24,187 nt of DNA, from the NCBI GenBank assembly GCA_004299665.1, contig SCQZ01000487.1, positions 1 to 24,187 on the forward strand, in the 5' to 3' direction. Numbering within the stretch: the first letter of the stretch is position 1; each line of letters starts with the position of its first letter. The notes below the pieces were generated by a model, which was not told the origin of the DNA, searched no databases, and saw only the letters and a program-made list of their open reading frames with translations. The stretch is from Jatrophihabitans sp. (GTDB lineage Bacteria > Actinomycetota > Actinomycetes > Mycobacteriales > Jatrophihabitantaceae). Shown one piece after another: positions 15,023-23,130 of the stretch. The translations under genes were made by a program, and so were the position numbers.

Positions 15023-15296
15023 GGGGCGCCTCGGTGTCGATCAGGCCCGCGGGGGCGGTGCAGGCGCACGCGGGTTCGAGGCCGGGGACCGGCGGCCTAC
15101 CTCGCGGCGCGGGGGACGGAGCGTGCGCAACTATGACTGGGCGGTTCGGGACCCATGTCGCTCACCTCCGGATCGCCGGCCGTCGCAACGGCACCGAGCA
15201 GGGCCGCAAGGACTGTACCCCCGACCGGCAGCGGCGCGCAGGCGTGCGGCCCGGCCCCGGTACCGGACGGGACGCGGACGGTGCGACGATGCAAGG
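15023..15296. other. Divergent intergenic region between the ABC operon and the ketosynthase operon
   Basis: 274 bp between the divergent starts. It must hold promoters for both operons. I see no convincing -35/-10 pair, operator repeat or protein-like small ORF; short open frames here have random-looking composition. Confidence 0.6.
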
Positions 15297-16556
15297 GTGG
15301 TCGGACCGGCGCAGCCTGCTGTCGTGATCACCGGCATCGGGGCGGTGACACCGGTCGGGCTCGATCGCGAATCGACCTGGCGGGCGCTGCTGGACGGCCG
15401 TTCCGGCGTCTCCCCGATCGATGCCTTCGACGCCTCCGACCTGCCGGTACGGATCGCCGCGCAGGTGCGCGGCTTCGATCCGGCCACCGTGTTGTCGGGC
15501 AAGCGGCTGCGGCGCTCGGCACGGTTCACCCAGTTCGCCGTGGCCGCCGCCCGCGAGGCCGTCGCCGACGCCGCACTCGACCTCGACGGCACAGCCGTCG
15601 ACCGCGACCGTGTCGGGGTGATCGTCAACTGCGCCGTGGCGGGTTTCGACACGGTCGAGCAGGCGACCCGCAGCCTGCTCGCCGACCCGCCCGGACGCAT
15701 CGGGCCGTACTTCGTGCCGTCCTCGCTGACCAACATGCCCGCCTGCGAGGTGTCGATCGACCTCGGCGTGCACGGGCCCGTGTCCGCGAGCGCCCTGGCC
15801 TGCGCGAGCGGCGTGTACGCCCTGGTCGAGGCGCGCCGCCTGGTGCTGTCCGGCGAGGTGGACGCCGTGATCTGTGGGGGCACCGATGCCGCGATCACCC
15901 CGGTGATGTTCGCCGGGCTCATCACGATGGGCGCGCTGTCGCGACGCAACGAGGACCCCGAACGGGCGTCACGGCCGTTCTCGGCCGACCGGGACGGCTT
16001 CGTGTTCGGGGAGGGCGCCGTCGTGTTCGTGGTGGAGTCGGCCGAGCACGCCGCGCGTCGCGGGGCGCGGGCCTACGCCCGCCTGGCCGGCGGGGCGCTC
16101 ACCGCCGACGCCTTCCACGTCACCGCGCCCGACCCGCAGGCCGTCCACGCGGCCGGGGCCATCCGGCACGCCCTCGCGCACGCCGGCGTGCTGCCGGAGC
16201 AGGTCGACTACGTCTGCGCCCATGGCACCAGCACCCCCGCGAACGACCGCACCGAGACGATGGCGATCCGCGCCGCGTACGGGGCCGCCGCCGACCGGCT
16301 CGCCGTCAGCAGCCCGAAGTCGATGGTCGGGCACCTGATCGGGGCGGCCGGCGCGCTGGGTGTCATGGTGTGCGCTCTGGCGATCCGCGACGGCGCCGTG
16401 CCGCCGACGATCAACCTGCAGACGCCGGACCCGGAGTGCGACCTGGACTTCGTACCGAACCGGGCGCGGCGGATGCCGGTCCGGGTCGCGGCCACCAACG
16501 CCTTCGGCTTCGGGGGGCAGAACTGCGTCGCGGTGCTGACGGCACCGCACCGATAG
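15297..16556 (+). CDS. Beta-ketoacyl-ACP synthase II (FabF-type)
   Basis: A 419-residue condensing enzyme of the thiolase fold that should join an acyl group with malonyl-ACP. The Cys-His-His triad is intact: Cys169 in LACASGVYAL, His309 in CAHGTSTPANDRTE and His346 in SPKSMVGHLIGAAG. GFVFGEGAVV and the glycine-rich NAFGFGGQN end are typical of KAS II. The start at GTG 15297 is chosen for length; the ribosome site is weak and a start about 9 codons later is possible. It is not flanked by acpP, fabD or another ketosynthase, so it is an accessory copy rather than the housekeeping fatty-acid gene. It is 16 bp upstream of an acyl-CoA ligase in a two-gene operon. It may act on an unusual starter or tailor a lipid. 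Confidence 0.93.
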   Translation: MVGPAQPAVVITGIGAVTPVGLDRESTWRALLDGRSGVSPIDAFDASDLPVRIAAQVRGFDPATVLSGKRLRRSARFTQFAVAAAREAVADAALDLDGTAVDRDRVGVIVNCAVAGFDTVEQATRSLLADPPGRIGPYFVPSSLTNMPACEVSIDLGVHGPVSASALACASGVYALVEARRLVLSGEVDAVICGGTDAAITPVMFAGLITMGALSRRNEDPERASRPFSADRDGFVFGEGAVVFVVESAEHAARRGARAYARLAGGALTADAFHVTAPDPQAVHAAGAIRHALAHAGVLPEQVDYVCAHGTSTPANDRTETMAIRAAYGAAADRLAVSSPKSMVGHLIGAAGALGVMVCALAIRDGAVPPTINLQTPDPECDLDFVPNRARRMPVRVAATNAFGFGGQNCVAVLTAPHR

Positions 16557-16572
16557 GGCAGGAGGCACGGTC

Positions 16573-18219
16573 ATGGCGGGCAGGTACCGGTACGACCCGG
16601 CGGCGCTGCGCGACGTCGTCGGGCGCCACTTCACCTTCTACGCCGGGTTCCGCCGCAACGTCCACCGCTACGCCGAACGGTTGGCGCTGCACGACACGGC
16701 CTCCGGCCGCCGCTGGACGTACGCGGACCTCGGCGCGGACGTCGAGCGGGTCGCCCGTGGCCTGGCCGATCGCGGGGTCCGGCCGGGTGACGTCGTGGCG
16801 TTCCAGTTGTTCAACGGCGCCGAGTTCGCGCTGCTGTACCTGGCGGCACAGCACCTGGGTGCGATCGCGTCACCGGTGAACTTCCGGTTCGCGCCGGGCG
16901 AGACCGCGCACGTGATCGACGACAGCGAACCCCGCGTGTTCGCCTTCGACGCGAGTCTTGCGGCGGGATGCGCCGACGCACTGGAGCGTGCCACCCACAA
17001 GCCCGACGCGGTGCTCGTCACCGGGCCCGGCGACGGCGGCCCCGCGCAGCCCTTCGACGACCTGCTGCACTCCGAGCCCGGGCTGGCGCCCTACGGTGGC
17101 GCGACGACGTGGGACGAGACGACCCGGCTCTACACCTCGGGGACCACCGGCATGCCGAAGGGCGTGTCCCTGCCGAGCTTCGCCGAGGTGCTCACCGCGC
17201 ACGACGTGATCATGCACTTCCCGCTGGAACCCGGCGACAAGACGCTGAACATGAGCCCGTGGTTCCACCGTGGCGGGTTGTACTCGGGCGGCCCCAACCC
17301 GGTCTTCTACTGCGGCGCGGCGGCGGTGAGCATGCGTGCCTTCGACGCCGGGGCCTGCCTGGACCTCGTCGCGAGCGAGGGGTTGACCTTCCTGGTCGGG
17401 GCGCCGACCAACCTGGCGATGCTCGCCGATGCCCAGCAGGCCCGCCCCCGTGACCTGTCCGCCCTGCGCGGCATCGTCACGATGGGCGCCCCGCTGGAGC
17501 GGGCCGCGTGCCTGCGCTACCAGAGCATGCTCACCCCCCGGATCTTCAACGGGTACGGCACCACCGAGGCCTTCTGGAACACCTTCCTGCGTCCCGGCGA
17601 CCTGCCCGATCATGCCGGGACGGCCGGCCGCGCCTGCACCGACGACGACGTGGCGGTCGTGCGCGTGCACGAGGACGGGCGCCCGGCCGATCCGGCCGAC
17701 GTCGTGCCGCGGGACGGTGCCACGGTCGGCGAGGCGATCATGCGCTCGGTGAAGTCGGGGTACGCCTACGCCAACAACCCGGCCGAGGAGGCCGGGCGGT
17801 TCCGCGACGGCTGGTTCTACACCGGCGACCTGGCCACCTGGGACGGGGGCGAGTACGTCACGATCGTCGGCCGCAAGGACGACATGATCATCTCAGGGGG
17901 TGAGAACGTCCACCCGGTCCAGGTCGAGGAGGTGCTCAACGAGCACCCGCTGGTCGGTGACGCGCTGGTGGTCGGGATGCCGGACGCGAAGTGGGGCGAG
18001 GTCGTCGTCGCCTACGTGGTCCCCGCCGGGGAGGGCCTGACGGTGGCCGAGTGCGACCGGCACTGCCGCGAACACCCGATGCTGGCGGCCTACAAGCGAC
18101 CCCACGCGTACCGGTTCGTGGAGTCGTTGCCACGGACGGCGACCGGCAAGAAGATGCACTTCCGGATCCGGGCGGGCCTCGCCGACCCCGCGGAGCGCGA
18201 GCGCCTCGAACGCTGCTGA
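16573..18219 (+). CDS. AMP-forming acyl-CoA ligase (class I adenylate-forming enzyme)
   Basis: A 548-residue enzyme that activates a carboxylic acid with ATP and transfers it to CoA (or an acyl carrier). Core motifs in order: A3 LYTSGTTGMPKGV (187-199), A5 NGYGTTE, A7 GWFYTGDLA, A8 GRKDDMIISGGENVHP, and A10 RTATGKKMH with the catalytic Lys526. The C-terminal domain is complete. ATG at 16573 has AGGAGG at 16560-16565, seven bases before it. It is the second gene after the FabF-type ketosynthase. It converges with the enoyl-CoA hydratase-family gene, 23 bp between stops. Acid specificity is not readable; medium-chain, aryl or alicyclic acids are all possible. It may supply acyl-CoA to the ketosynthase or to the catabolic operon opposite. 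Confidence 0.92.
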   Translation: MAGRYRYDPAALRDVVGRHFTFYAGFRRNVHRYAERLALHDTASGRRWTYADLGADVERVARGLADRGVRPGDVVAFQLFNGAEFALLYLAAQHLGAIASPVNFRFAPGETAHVIDDSEPRVFAFDASLAAGCADALERATHKPDAVLVTGPGDGGPAQPFDDLLHSEPGLAPYGGATTWDETTRLYTSGTTGMPKGVSLPSFAEVLTAHDVIMHFPLEPGDKTLNMSPWFHRGGLYSGGPNPVFYCGAAAVSMRAFDAGACLDLVASEGLTFLVGAPTNLAMLADAQQARPRDLSALRGIVTMGAPLERAACLRYQSMLTPRIFNGYGTTEAFWNTFLRPGDLPDHAGTAGRACTDDDVAVVRVHEDGRPADPADVVPRDGATVGEAIMRSVKSGYAYANNPAEEAGRFRDGWFYTGDLATWDGGEYVTIVGRKDDMIISGGENVHPVQVEEVLNEHPLVGDALVVGMPDAKWGEVVVAYVVPAGEGLTVAECDRHCREHPMLAAYKRPHAYRFVESLPRTATGKKMHFRIRAGLADPAERERLERC

Positions 18220-18242
18220 CCGCGCCGCCGGGGCACCCGGTC

Positions 18243-19046
18243 TCAGACGCCCTGCGCCGACGGGAACCGCGGGGGGCGCTTCTCGCGCAGCGCGGCGGCG
18301 CCCTCGAGGACGTCCGGGCCGAGGAAGGTGAGCATCTCGTAGGCGGCGGACTGGTCGAAGACCGGCCCCGCCATCCGCAGCCAGTTGTTCAGGGATCGCT
18401 TCGTCCACCGGATCGCCAGTTGCGACCCGGCCGCGAGCGCGTCCGCGACCCGCAGCGCCTCCGGCAGCACCTGCTCGCGCGGTACCGCCTTGCTGACCAT
18501 GCCGATGCGCTCGGCCTCCTCGCCCGTGATCATCTCCCCGGTGAGCAGGTAGTAGCGTGCCTTCGCCATCCCGCACAGCAGCGGCCACAGGATCGCCGCG
18601 TGGTCCCCGGCCGCGACCCCGAGCCTGACGTGCCCGTCGCCGATGTTCGCGTCGAGCGCGCAGACCGAGATGTCGGCGAGCAGCGCGACGACCGTCCCCG
18701 CTCCGACCGCGACGCCGTTGATCGCCGAGACGATCGGCTTGTCGCAGTTGATCACGTTGTAGACCATGTCGCTCATCTCGTGCAGCATGTGGGCGACCCG
18801 GTCGTGGTTGCCGGCCATCCGCTGGACCATGTCGAGGTCACCGCCCGCCGAGAAGGCCCTGCCGGCGCCGGTGATCACCGCGACCCGGGTCGTCTCGTCG
18901 GCAGCGACGTCACGCCACACCCGGGCCAGTTCGCCGTGCAACTGCTCGTCCGTCGCGTTGTACTTTTCCGGGTTGTCGATCGTGATCAGCACGACGCCGT
19001 TGTCACGGCGCTCGAAGCGCAACTGCGCGTACCCGTCGTAGGGCAA
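18243..19046 (-). CDS. Enoyl-CoA hydratase/isomerase (crotonase) family protein, catalytic glutamates replaced
   Basis: A 267-residue crotonase-fold protein for acyl-CoA thioesters. The oxyanion-hole regions are present (RAFSAGGDLDM, about 63-73; INGVAVGAGTVVALLADI, about 109-126). Neither glutamate of classical enoyl-CoA hydratase is there: by alignment to the rat enzyme, the Glu144 place is Val119 and the Glu164 place is His139 (DGHVRLG). Asp148 in VAAGDHAAI may serve instead, as aspartates do in other crotonases. The reaction could therefore be isomerisation, hydrolysis or hydration by another mechanism. Start: TTG at 19046, with GGAGG (19053-19057) sharing a base with the stop codon of the upstream dehydrogenase gene. 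The longer open frame to 19328 only overlaps that gene. Last gene of the leftward paa-type operon. Confidence 0.9.
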   Translation of the reverse strand: MPYDGYAQLRFERRDNGVVLITIDNPEKYNATDEQLHGELARVWRDVAADETTRVAVITGAGRAFSAGGDLDMVQRMAGNHDRVAHMLHEMSDMVYNVINCDKPIVSAINGVAVGAGTVVALLADISVCALDANIGDGHVRLGVAAGDHAAILWPLLCGMAKARYYLLTGEMITGEEAERIGMVSKAVPREQVLPEALRVADALAAGSQLAIRWTKRSLNNWLRMAGPVFDQSAAYEMLTFLGPDVLEGAAALREKRPPRFPSAQGV

Positions 19047-19057
19047 GGTGAGCCTCC
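19047..19057 (-). promoter_or_regulatory. Ribosome binding site and spacer that fix a TTG start
   Basis: On the minus strand GGAGG (19057-19053) lies six bases before TTG at 19046, and its first base is the last base of the upstream gene's TAG stop. There is no ATG or GTG nearby in this frame, so a TTG start coupled to the preceding gene is the best reading. Confidence 0.7.
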
Positions 19058-19794
19058 TAGGACATCGTGAGTCCGCCGCTGACGCTGACGGTCTGCCCGG
19101 TGATGTACGACGCCTCGTCCGAGGCGAGGAAGGCGACGGCGTTCGCGATGTCGGCGGGCTCGGCCAGCCGGCGGAACGGGATCGCCCGCACCAGGGCCTC
19201 CCGCAGGCCCGGCCCGCCCATCGCCGCGAACAGCGCCGTGTCGGTCGGCCCGGGGCAGACGCAGTTGACCCGGACGGCGTGGCGGGCCACCTCGCGGGCG
19301 AGGGACTTGGTGAAGGCGATGACGCCACCTTTCGCCGCCGAGTAGACGGCCTCGCCGGAGGAACCGACGCGTCCCGCGTCCGAACCGAGGTTGACGATCG
19401 CGCCCGAGCCGCGCGCGATCATCGCCGGCAGCACCGCCTTGCAGGTGTGCAACTGCCCGTAGAGGTTGATCGCGATCGCCCGGTCCCAGTCGGCCGGGTC
19501 GGAGTCGACGAACGCGACACCCTTGTCCCATCCGGCGTTGTTGACCAGCACGTCGACCCGGCCGAACCGCTCCAGGACCTGTGCCGCGACCGCGGCGACG
19601 GCGTCGCGGTCGGTCACGTCCAGGCGCAGTGCGACGGCACGCTCGATCGCGGCCGCCGTCTCGCCGGCGGTGGGCAGGTCGATGTCGGTGACGACGACGG
19701 TCGCCCCCTCGGCGGCGAGTTTGGTGGCGATCGCGCGGCCGATACCCTGCCCCGCCCCGGTCACGATCGCGATCTTCGACTCGAGCCGTCCCAT
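19057..19794 (-). CDS. Short-chain dehydrogenase/reductase, BadH-like (2-hydroxycyclohexanecarboxyl-CoA dehydrogenase-like)
   Basis: A 245-residue NAD(P)-dependent SDR. Seen: cofactor motif VTGAGQGIG (11-19), NNAGWD (85-90), catalytic Ser138, Tyr151 and Lys155 (GSDAGRVGSSGEAVYSAAKGG region), and the end ITGQTVSVSGGLTMS. From memory, the SSGEAVY block, NNAGWD, VCPGPTDTAL and the SVSGGLTM end closely match BadH of Rhodopseudomonas palustris, which oxidises 2-hydroxycyclohexanecarboxyl-CoA. Acetoacetyl-CoA reductase-like activity is the main alternative. ATG at 19794 lies 4 bp after the glycerate kinase stop. With the crotonase-like protein after it, the pair looks like successive steps on an acyl-CoA, possibly alicyclic. 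Confidence 0.9.
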   Translation of the reverse strand: MGRLESKIAIVTGAGQGIGRAIATKLAAEGATVVVTDIDLPTAGETAAAIERAVALRLDVTDRDAVAAVAAQVLERFGRVDVLVNNAGWDKGVAFVDSDPADWDRAIAINLYGQLHTCKAVLPAMIARGSGAIVNLGSDAGRVGSSGEAVYSAAKGGVIAFTKSLAREVARHAVRVNCVCPGPTDTALFAAMGGPGLREALVRAIPFRRLAEPADIANAVAFLASDEASYITGQTVSVSGGLTMS

Positions 19795-19798
19795 GACC

Positions 19799-20923
19799 TC
19801 ACTCTGGCCGATCGGCCCAGTCCGCCGCCACCCGGGTGCCGACGCGGTACAGCAGGTCCGGGGCGCGCGCCAGGCAGGTGGCGGGGTCCGGTTCGAGGTC
19901 GCTCAGCGCGTAGACGCGCGCGAAGCCGGCACGGGCGGCCTGCCGGGCCGTCAGCGCGTTGCGTCCCACCGCCGCGACGACGGGGACCCCGGCGCGGACC
20001 GCCGCGGCGGCGACCCGGAGCGGTGCCTTGCCGTGCAGCGTCTGGCGATCCAGCGAGCCCTCGCCGGTGACGGCCAGATCGGCACCGGCGAGCCGTCCCG
20101 CGAGCCCGAGCAGGTCCAGGACGAGGTCGGCGCCGCTGCGGCGTTCGGCGCCCAGCACCAACAGGGCGTAACCGATCCCGCCCGCGGCGCCGGCTCCCGC
20201 GGCGTCGGCAACCGCCGGCGCGCCGCCGAACTCGAGGACCGCGGCGAGCCGCGCCAGCCCTCGCTCCAGCGCGCGCACCTGCTCCGGGCCGGCCCCCTTC
20301 TGCGGGGCATACACCCGCGCGGCTCCCCGGCCGCCCAGCAACGGGTTCGTCACGTCGCACGCGGCGACCAGCCGCACCCCGCCCAGGCGGGCCCGCACCG
20401 GGGCGAGGTCGGCGACGGCCAGCCCCGGCAACCCACCCGCGCCGCGCGGCAGGTCCGCGCCGGTCGCGTCGAGCAGCCGGGCGCCGAGTGCCTGCAGCAT
20501 CCCGGCGCCGCCGTCGGTGCAGGCGCTGCCGCCCAGCCCGACGACGACCTCGCGGCACCCCTGCTCCAGCGCGGCCGCGATCGCCTGCCCCAGCCCGTAC
20601 GAGGACGCCCGCACCGGCTCCGGCGATCGCCCGTCGAGCCCGGCCGGCCCCGCCGCCTGGGCCGACTCCACGACGGCGACCTCCGCCCGCCGCGCGATCT
20701 GCACCGTCACCGCCGCACCGAGCGGTCCCTCCACCGCGACCGGACGGGGCGCGAAGCCGGCCCGCGTCAGCGCCTCGACCGTGCCGTCCCCGCCGTCGGC
20801 GACCGGAACCTCCTCGACGACCACGCCGGGCGCCGCTGCCCGGATGCCCGCGGCGAGCGAGCCGGCGACCGCGGCCGCGCCCAGCGACCCCTTGAACTTG
20901 TCCGGCGCGACGACCACGCGCAT
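19799..20923 (-). CDS. Glycerate 2-kinase (GlxK/GarK family)
   Basis: A 374-residue type I glycerate kinase, which phosphorylates D-glycerate to 2-phosphoglycerate, feeding it into glycolysis. Family blocks seen: N-terminal VVAPDKFKGSL, VADGGDGTVEAL, GLGGSACTDGGAGMLQALG, CDVTNPLLGGRGAARVYAPQKGA (split by the family's usual spacing), and TGEGSLDRQTLHGKAP. Length is normal. ATG at 20923 follows the lipoprotein stop by 13 bp, with GAGG overlapping that stop; the open frame runs 21 codons further upstream but overlaps the lipoprotein gene. Its presence inside a phenylacetate-type operon is odd, because glycerate is not an intermediate of that pathway. It may simply be carried along or may serve a linked substrate. 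Confidence 0.92.
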   Translation of the reverse strand: MRVVVAPDKFKGSLGAAAVAGSLAAGIRAAAPGVVVEEVPVADGGDGTVEALTRAGFAPRPVAVEGPLGAAVTVQIARRAEVAVVESAQAAGPAGLDGRSPEPVRASSYGLGQAIAAALEQGCREVVVGLGGSACTDGGAGMLQALGARLLDATGADLPRGAGGLPGLAVADLAPVRARLGGVRLVAACDVTNPLLGGRGAARVYAPQKGAGPEQVRALERGLARLAAVLEFGGAPAVADAAGAGAAGGIGYALLVLGAERRSGADLVLDLLGLAGRLAGADLAVTGEGSLDRQTLHGKAPLRVAAAAVRAGVPVVAAVGRNALTARQAARAGFARVYALSDLEPDPATCLARAPDLLYRVGTRVAADWADRPE

Positions 20924-20936
20924 CAGGGCCGCTGCC

Positions 20937-21812
20937 TCATCGCAGGTGGAGCACCGCGAGCGCCTGCGCGGCCATCCCGGCCTCACCGCGGGCGTTGGGG
21001 TGCACGACCACGGGGTTGGTGCCGAACAGGACCGGTTCGACCCACCGGTCCGGTTCGGGGCGGCAGGCGTCGTGGCCCGCCGACACCCGGCCCATGTCCA
21101 CGTATGTCGCCCCGGTCGTCGTCGCCGCGCGCCGGATCGCGTCGTTGAGGCTCTGCTCCAAGTGATACAGGTACGGCACGTCGCCGGAGGCGATGGGCAT
21201 CTGCGGGAAGCAACCGGTCCTGGGCGGCAGGATCCACGGGTAGCCGAGGATGGCGACCCGCGCCGCCGGTGCCTTGTCCCGCACCGCTCGCAACACCCGT
21301 ACCAGCGCCGGGTAGGTCGCCGCCCGCACCGTGTCCTCGAACCGGCTCCCGTACTCGTGACGGCACGGGCTGCCCTGCCCGAGGGTTCGCAGCGCTGCCT
21401 CGATGCAGCCGAGCAGCGCGTCGACGAACAGGCCGGAGTCGTTCCCGCCGATGGTCATCGTCACCAGTTGCGTGCCGGCGGCCACCGCGTCCAGTTGCGG
21501 AGCGACGCCGGGGTACTGCCCCACGAAGAAGTCCGTCGTCCGGGCTCCGCGGCAGGTGACGTCCGTCAGCCGCGCACCCACCGTGGCCGCGATCACGTGC
21601 GGGTAGCTCGCGGCCGAACGCAGGCACTCCAGCGGCGCGTCCAGGTCGATCGGCTCGATGCCCGAGCCGGCCGAGTACGAATCGCCGAGCGCGACGTAGC
21701 GCAGCGGCGGTGCCCCGGCCGTCGGGACGGCAACCGCGCAGCCGCTCACGACCGCGGTCGCGAGCAGGCACGCGATCACCACCCGGGTCCGTGCGCGATG
21801 GTGACCGCTCAC
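20937..21812 (-). CDS. SGNH/GDSL-family hydrolase, predicted lipoprotein
   Basis: A 291-residue esterase/lipase-like protein, probably anchored outside the membrane. The N-terminus has Arg residues, a hydrophobic stretch (11-22) and lipobox VSGC with Cys25, so signal peptidase II cleavage and lipidation are predicted. Catalytic blocks: GDSYSAG with nucleophile Ser45, oxyanion-hole GGND (122-125) and His271 in VVHPNARG. No Asp lies three residues before that His, suggesting a Ser-His dyad or a backbone-supported His, as in some actinobacterial SGNH esterases. Several Cys pairs suit disulfides in an exported protein. Start: GTG at 21812, overlapping the paaK stop by 4 bases (GTGA). It may release an acid or alcohol from an ester outside the cell for the operon to consume. 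Confidence 0.88.
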   Translation of the reverse strand: MSGHHRARTRVVIACLLATAVVSGCAVAVPTAGAPPLRYVALGDSYSAGSGIEPIDLDAPLECLRSAASYPHVIAATVGARLTDVTCRGARTTDFFVGQYPGVAPQLDAVAAGTQLVTMTIGGNDSGLFVDALLGCIEAALRTLGQGSPCRHEYGSRFEDTVRAATYPALVRVLRAVRDKAPAARVAILGYPWILPPRTGCFPQMPIASGDVPYLYHLEQSLNDAIRRAATTTGATYVDMGRVSAGHDACRPEPDRWVEPVLFGTNPVVVHPNARGEAGMAAQALAVLHLR

Positions 21813-23116
21813 CGTGCCGGGCGGTCGTCGACGACCCGGCGCGCCTTGCCCATCGACCTCTCGATGCCGTCCGGCTCCCGGACGTCCACCGCGACCGTGA
21901 CCCCGATCGTGCGCTTGACCAGCGCCGCCAGATGCCCGCCGGCCGCCGACGCGTCCTCGTCGGAGGCGCCGGGCCGCCGCTCGACGCGCACGGTCAGCTC
22001 GTCCAGCCGCCCCGCCCGGGTCAGCACGCACTGGAAGTGCGGGGCCAGCGCCGGGGTGTGCAGGATCAGCTCCTCGATCTGCGTCGGGAACAGGTTCACC
22101 CCACGCAGGATGATCATGTCGTCGGTGCGGCCGGTGATCTTCTCCATCCGCCTCATGGTGCGGGCCGTGCCGGGCAGCAGCCGGGTGAGGTCACGGGTGC
22201 GGTACCGGATCACCGGCATCGCCTGTTTGGTCAGCGAGGTGAACACCAGCTCGCCGCGTTCGCCGTCGGGCAGTACCTCCCCGGTGTCCGGGTCGATGAC
22301 CTCCGGGTAGAAGTGGTCCTCCCAGACGTGCAGACCGTCCTTGGTCTCGACGCACTCCTGCGCGACGCCGGGGCCGATCACCTCGGAGAGCCCGTAGATG
22401 TCGACAGCATGCATGTCGAGATCCTGCTCGAGTTCGCAGCGCATGTCGTTGGTCCACGGCTCCGCGCCGAAGATCCCCACCGCGAGCGACGTCTCGCGCG
22501 GATCGATGCCGTGCCGGCGCAGCTCGTCGACGATCGCCAGCATGTACGACGGCGTCACCATGATCACGTCGGGGCGGAGGTCGCTGATGAGCGTCACCTG
22601 CCGCTCGGTCATGCCGCCGGAGACCGGCACGACGGTGCAGCCGAGCGCCTCCGCGCCGTAGTGCGCGCCGAGTCCGCCGGTGAACAGCCCGTACCCGTAC
22701 GCGACGTGGACGATGTCCCCCGGACGGCCACCGGCGGCCCTGATCGAGCGCGCCATCACCTGCGACCAGGTGCGCACGTCCTGCGCGGTGTAGCCGACGA
22801 CGGTCGGGCGTCCCGTCGTCCCCGACGACGCGTGGATGCGCGAGACCTGTGCGCGGGGGACGGCGAACATCCCGAACGGGTAGGTGTCCCGCAGGTCCGC
22901 CTTGACGGTGAACGGGAACTTCGCGAGGTCGGCGAGGTCGGTGCAGTCGTCCGGGTGCACGCCCGCGGCGTCGAACGCGGCGCGGTAGTGCGGGACGTTG
23001 TCGTAGGCGTGGCGCAGCGTCCACCGCAGCCGTCGCAGTTGCAGCGCTCGCAACTCGTCGAGCGAGGCCCGCTCGATCGGTTCGAGGGTCGACGGGTCCG
23101 GCGTGCGGTCCTGCAT
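21809..23116 (-). CDS. paaK: Phenylacetate-CoA ligase
   Basis: A 435-residue AMP-forming ligase that converts phenylacetate, ATP and CoA to phenylacetyl-CoA, the first step of the aerobic paa pathway. Seen: the PaaK-type N-terminus (RRLRWTLRHAYDNVPHYRAAFD), P-loop ASSGTTGRPTVVGYT (96-110), IFGAEPWTNDMR, DIYGLSEVIGPGVAQEC, RYRTRDLT, GRTDDMIILRGVNLFPTQIEE, and the C-terminal MGKARRVVD with the probable catalytic Lys. Length and blocks are typical. ATG at 23116 has GGAGAGG about 8 bases before it. It is 14 bp after paaE and overlaps the lipoprotein gene by 4 bases. The adjacent paaE supports phenylacetate itself as substrate; related aryl acids are possible. Confidence 0.95.
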   Translation of the reverse strand: MQDRTPDPSTLEPIERASLDELRALQLRRLRWTLRHAYDNVPHYRAAFDAAGVHPDDCTDLADLAKFPFTVKADLRDTYPFGMFAVPRAQVSRIHASSGTTGRPTVVGYTAQDVRTWSQVMARSIRAAGGRPGDIVHVAYGYGLFTGGLGAHYGAEALGCTVVPVSGGMTERQVTLISDLRPDVIMVTPSYMLAIVDELRRHGIDPRETSLAVGIFGAEPWTNDMRCELEQDLDMHAVDIYGLSEVIGPGVAQECVETKDGLHVWEDHFYPEVIDPDTGEVLPDGERGELVFTSLTKQAMPVIRYRTRDLTRLLPGTARTMRRMEKITGRTDDMIILRGVNLFPTQIEELILHTPALAPHFQCVLTRAGRLDELTVRVERRPGASDEDASAAGGHLAALVKRTIGVTVAVDVREPDGIERSMGKARRVVDDRPAR

Positions 23117-23130
23117 GCGGTGGTCCTCTC

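Noticed and set aside
13913..15136. 407-codon plus-strand open frame opposite the permease
   Set aside because: Antisense to an evident membrane protein with two EAA loops; low-complexity product.
18220..18242. Terminator between the convergent ligase and crotonase genes
   Set aside because: Only a 5-bp GACCG/CGGTC pairing is visible in the 23-bp gap, too weak to call.
18243..19328. Longer 361-residue version of the crotonase-family protein
   Set aside because: The extra N-terminus is Ser/Pro/Arg-rich, overlaps the dehydrogenase gene throughout, and a TTG with a good ribosome site exists at 19046.
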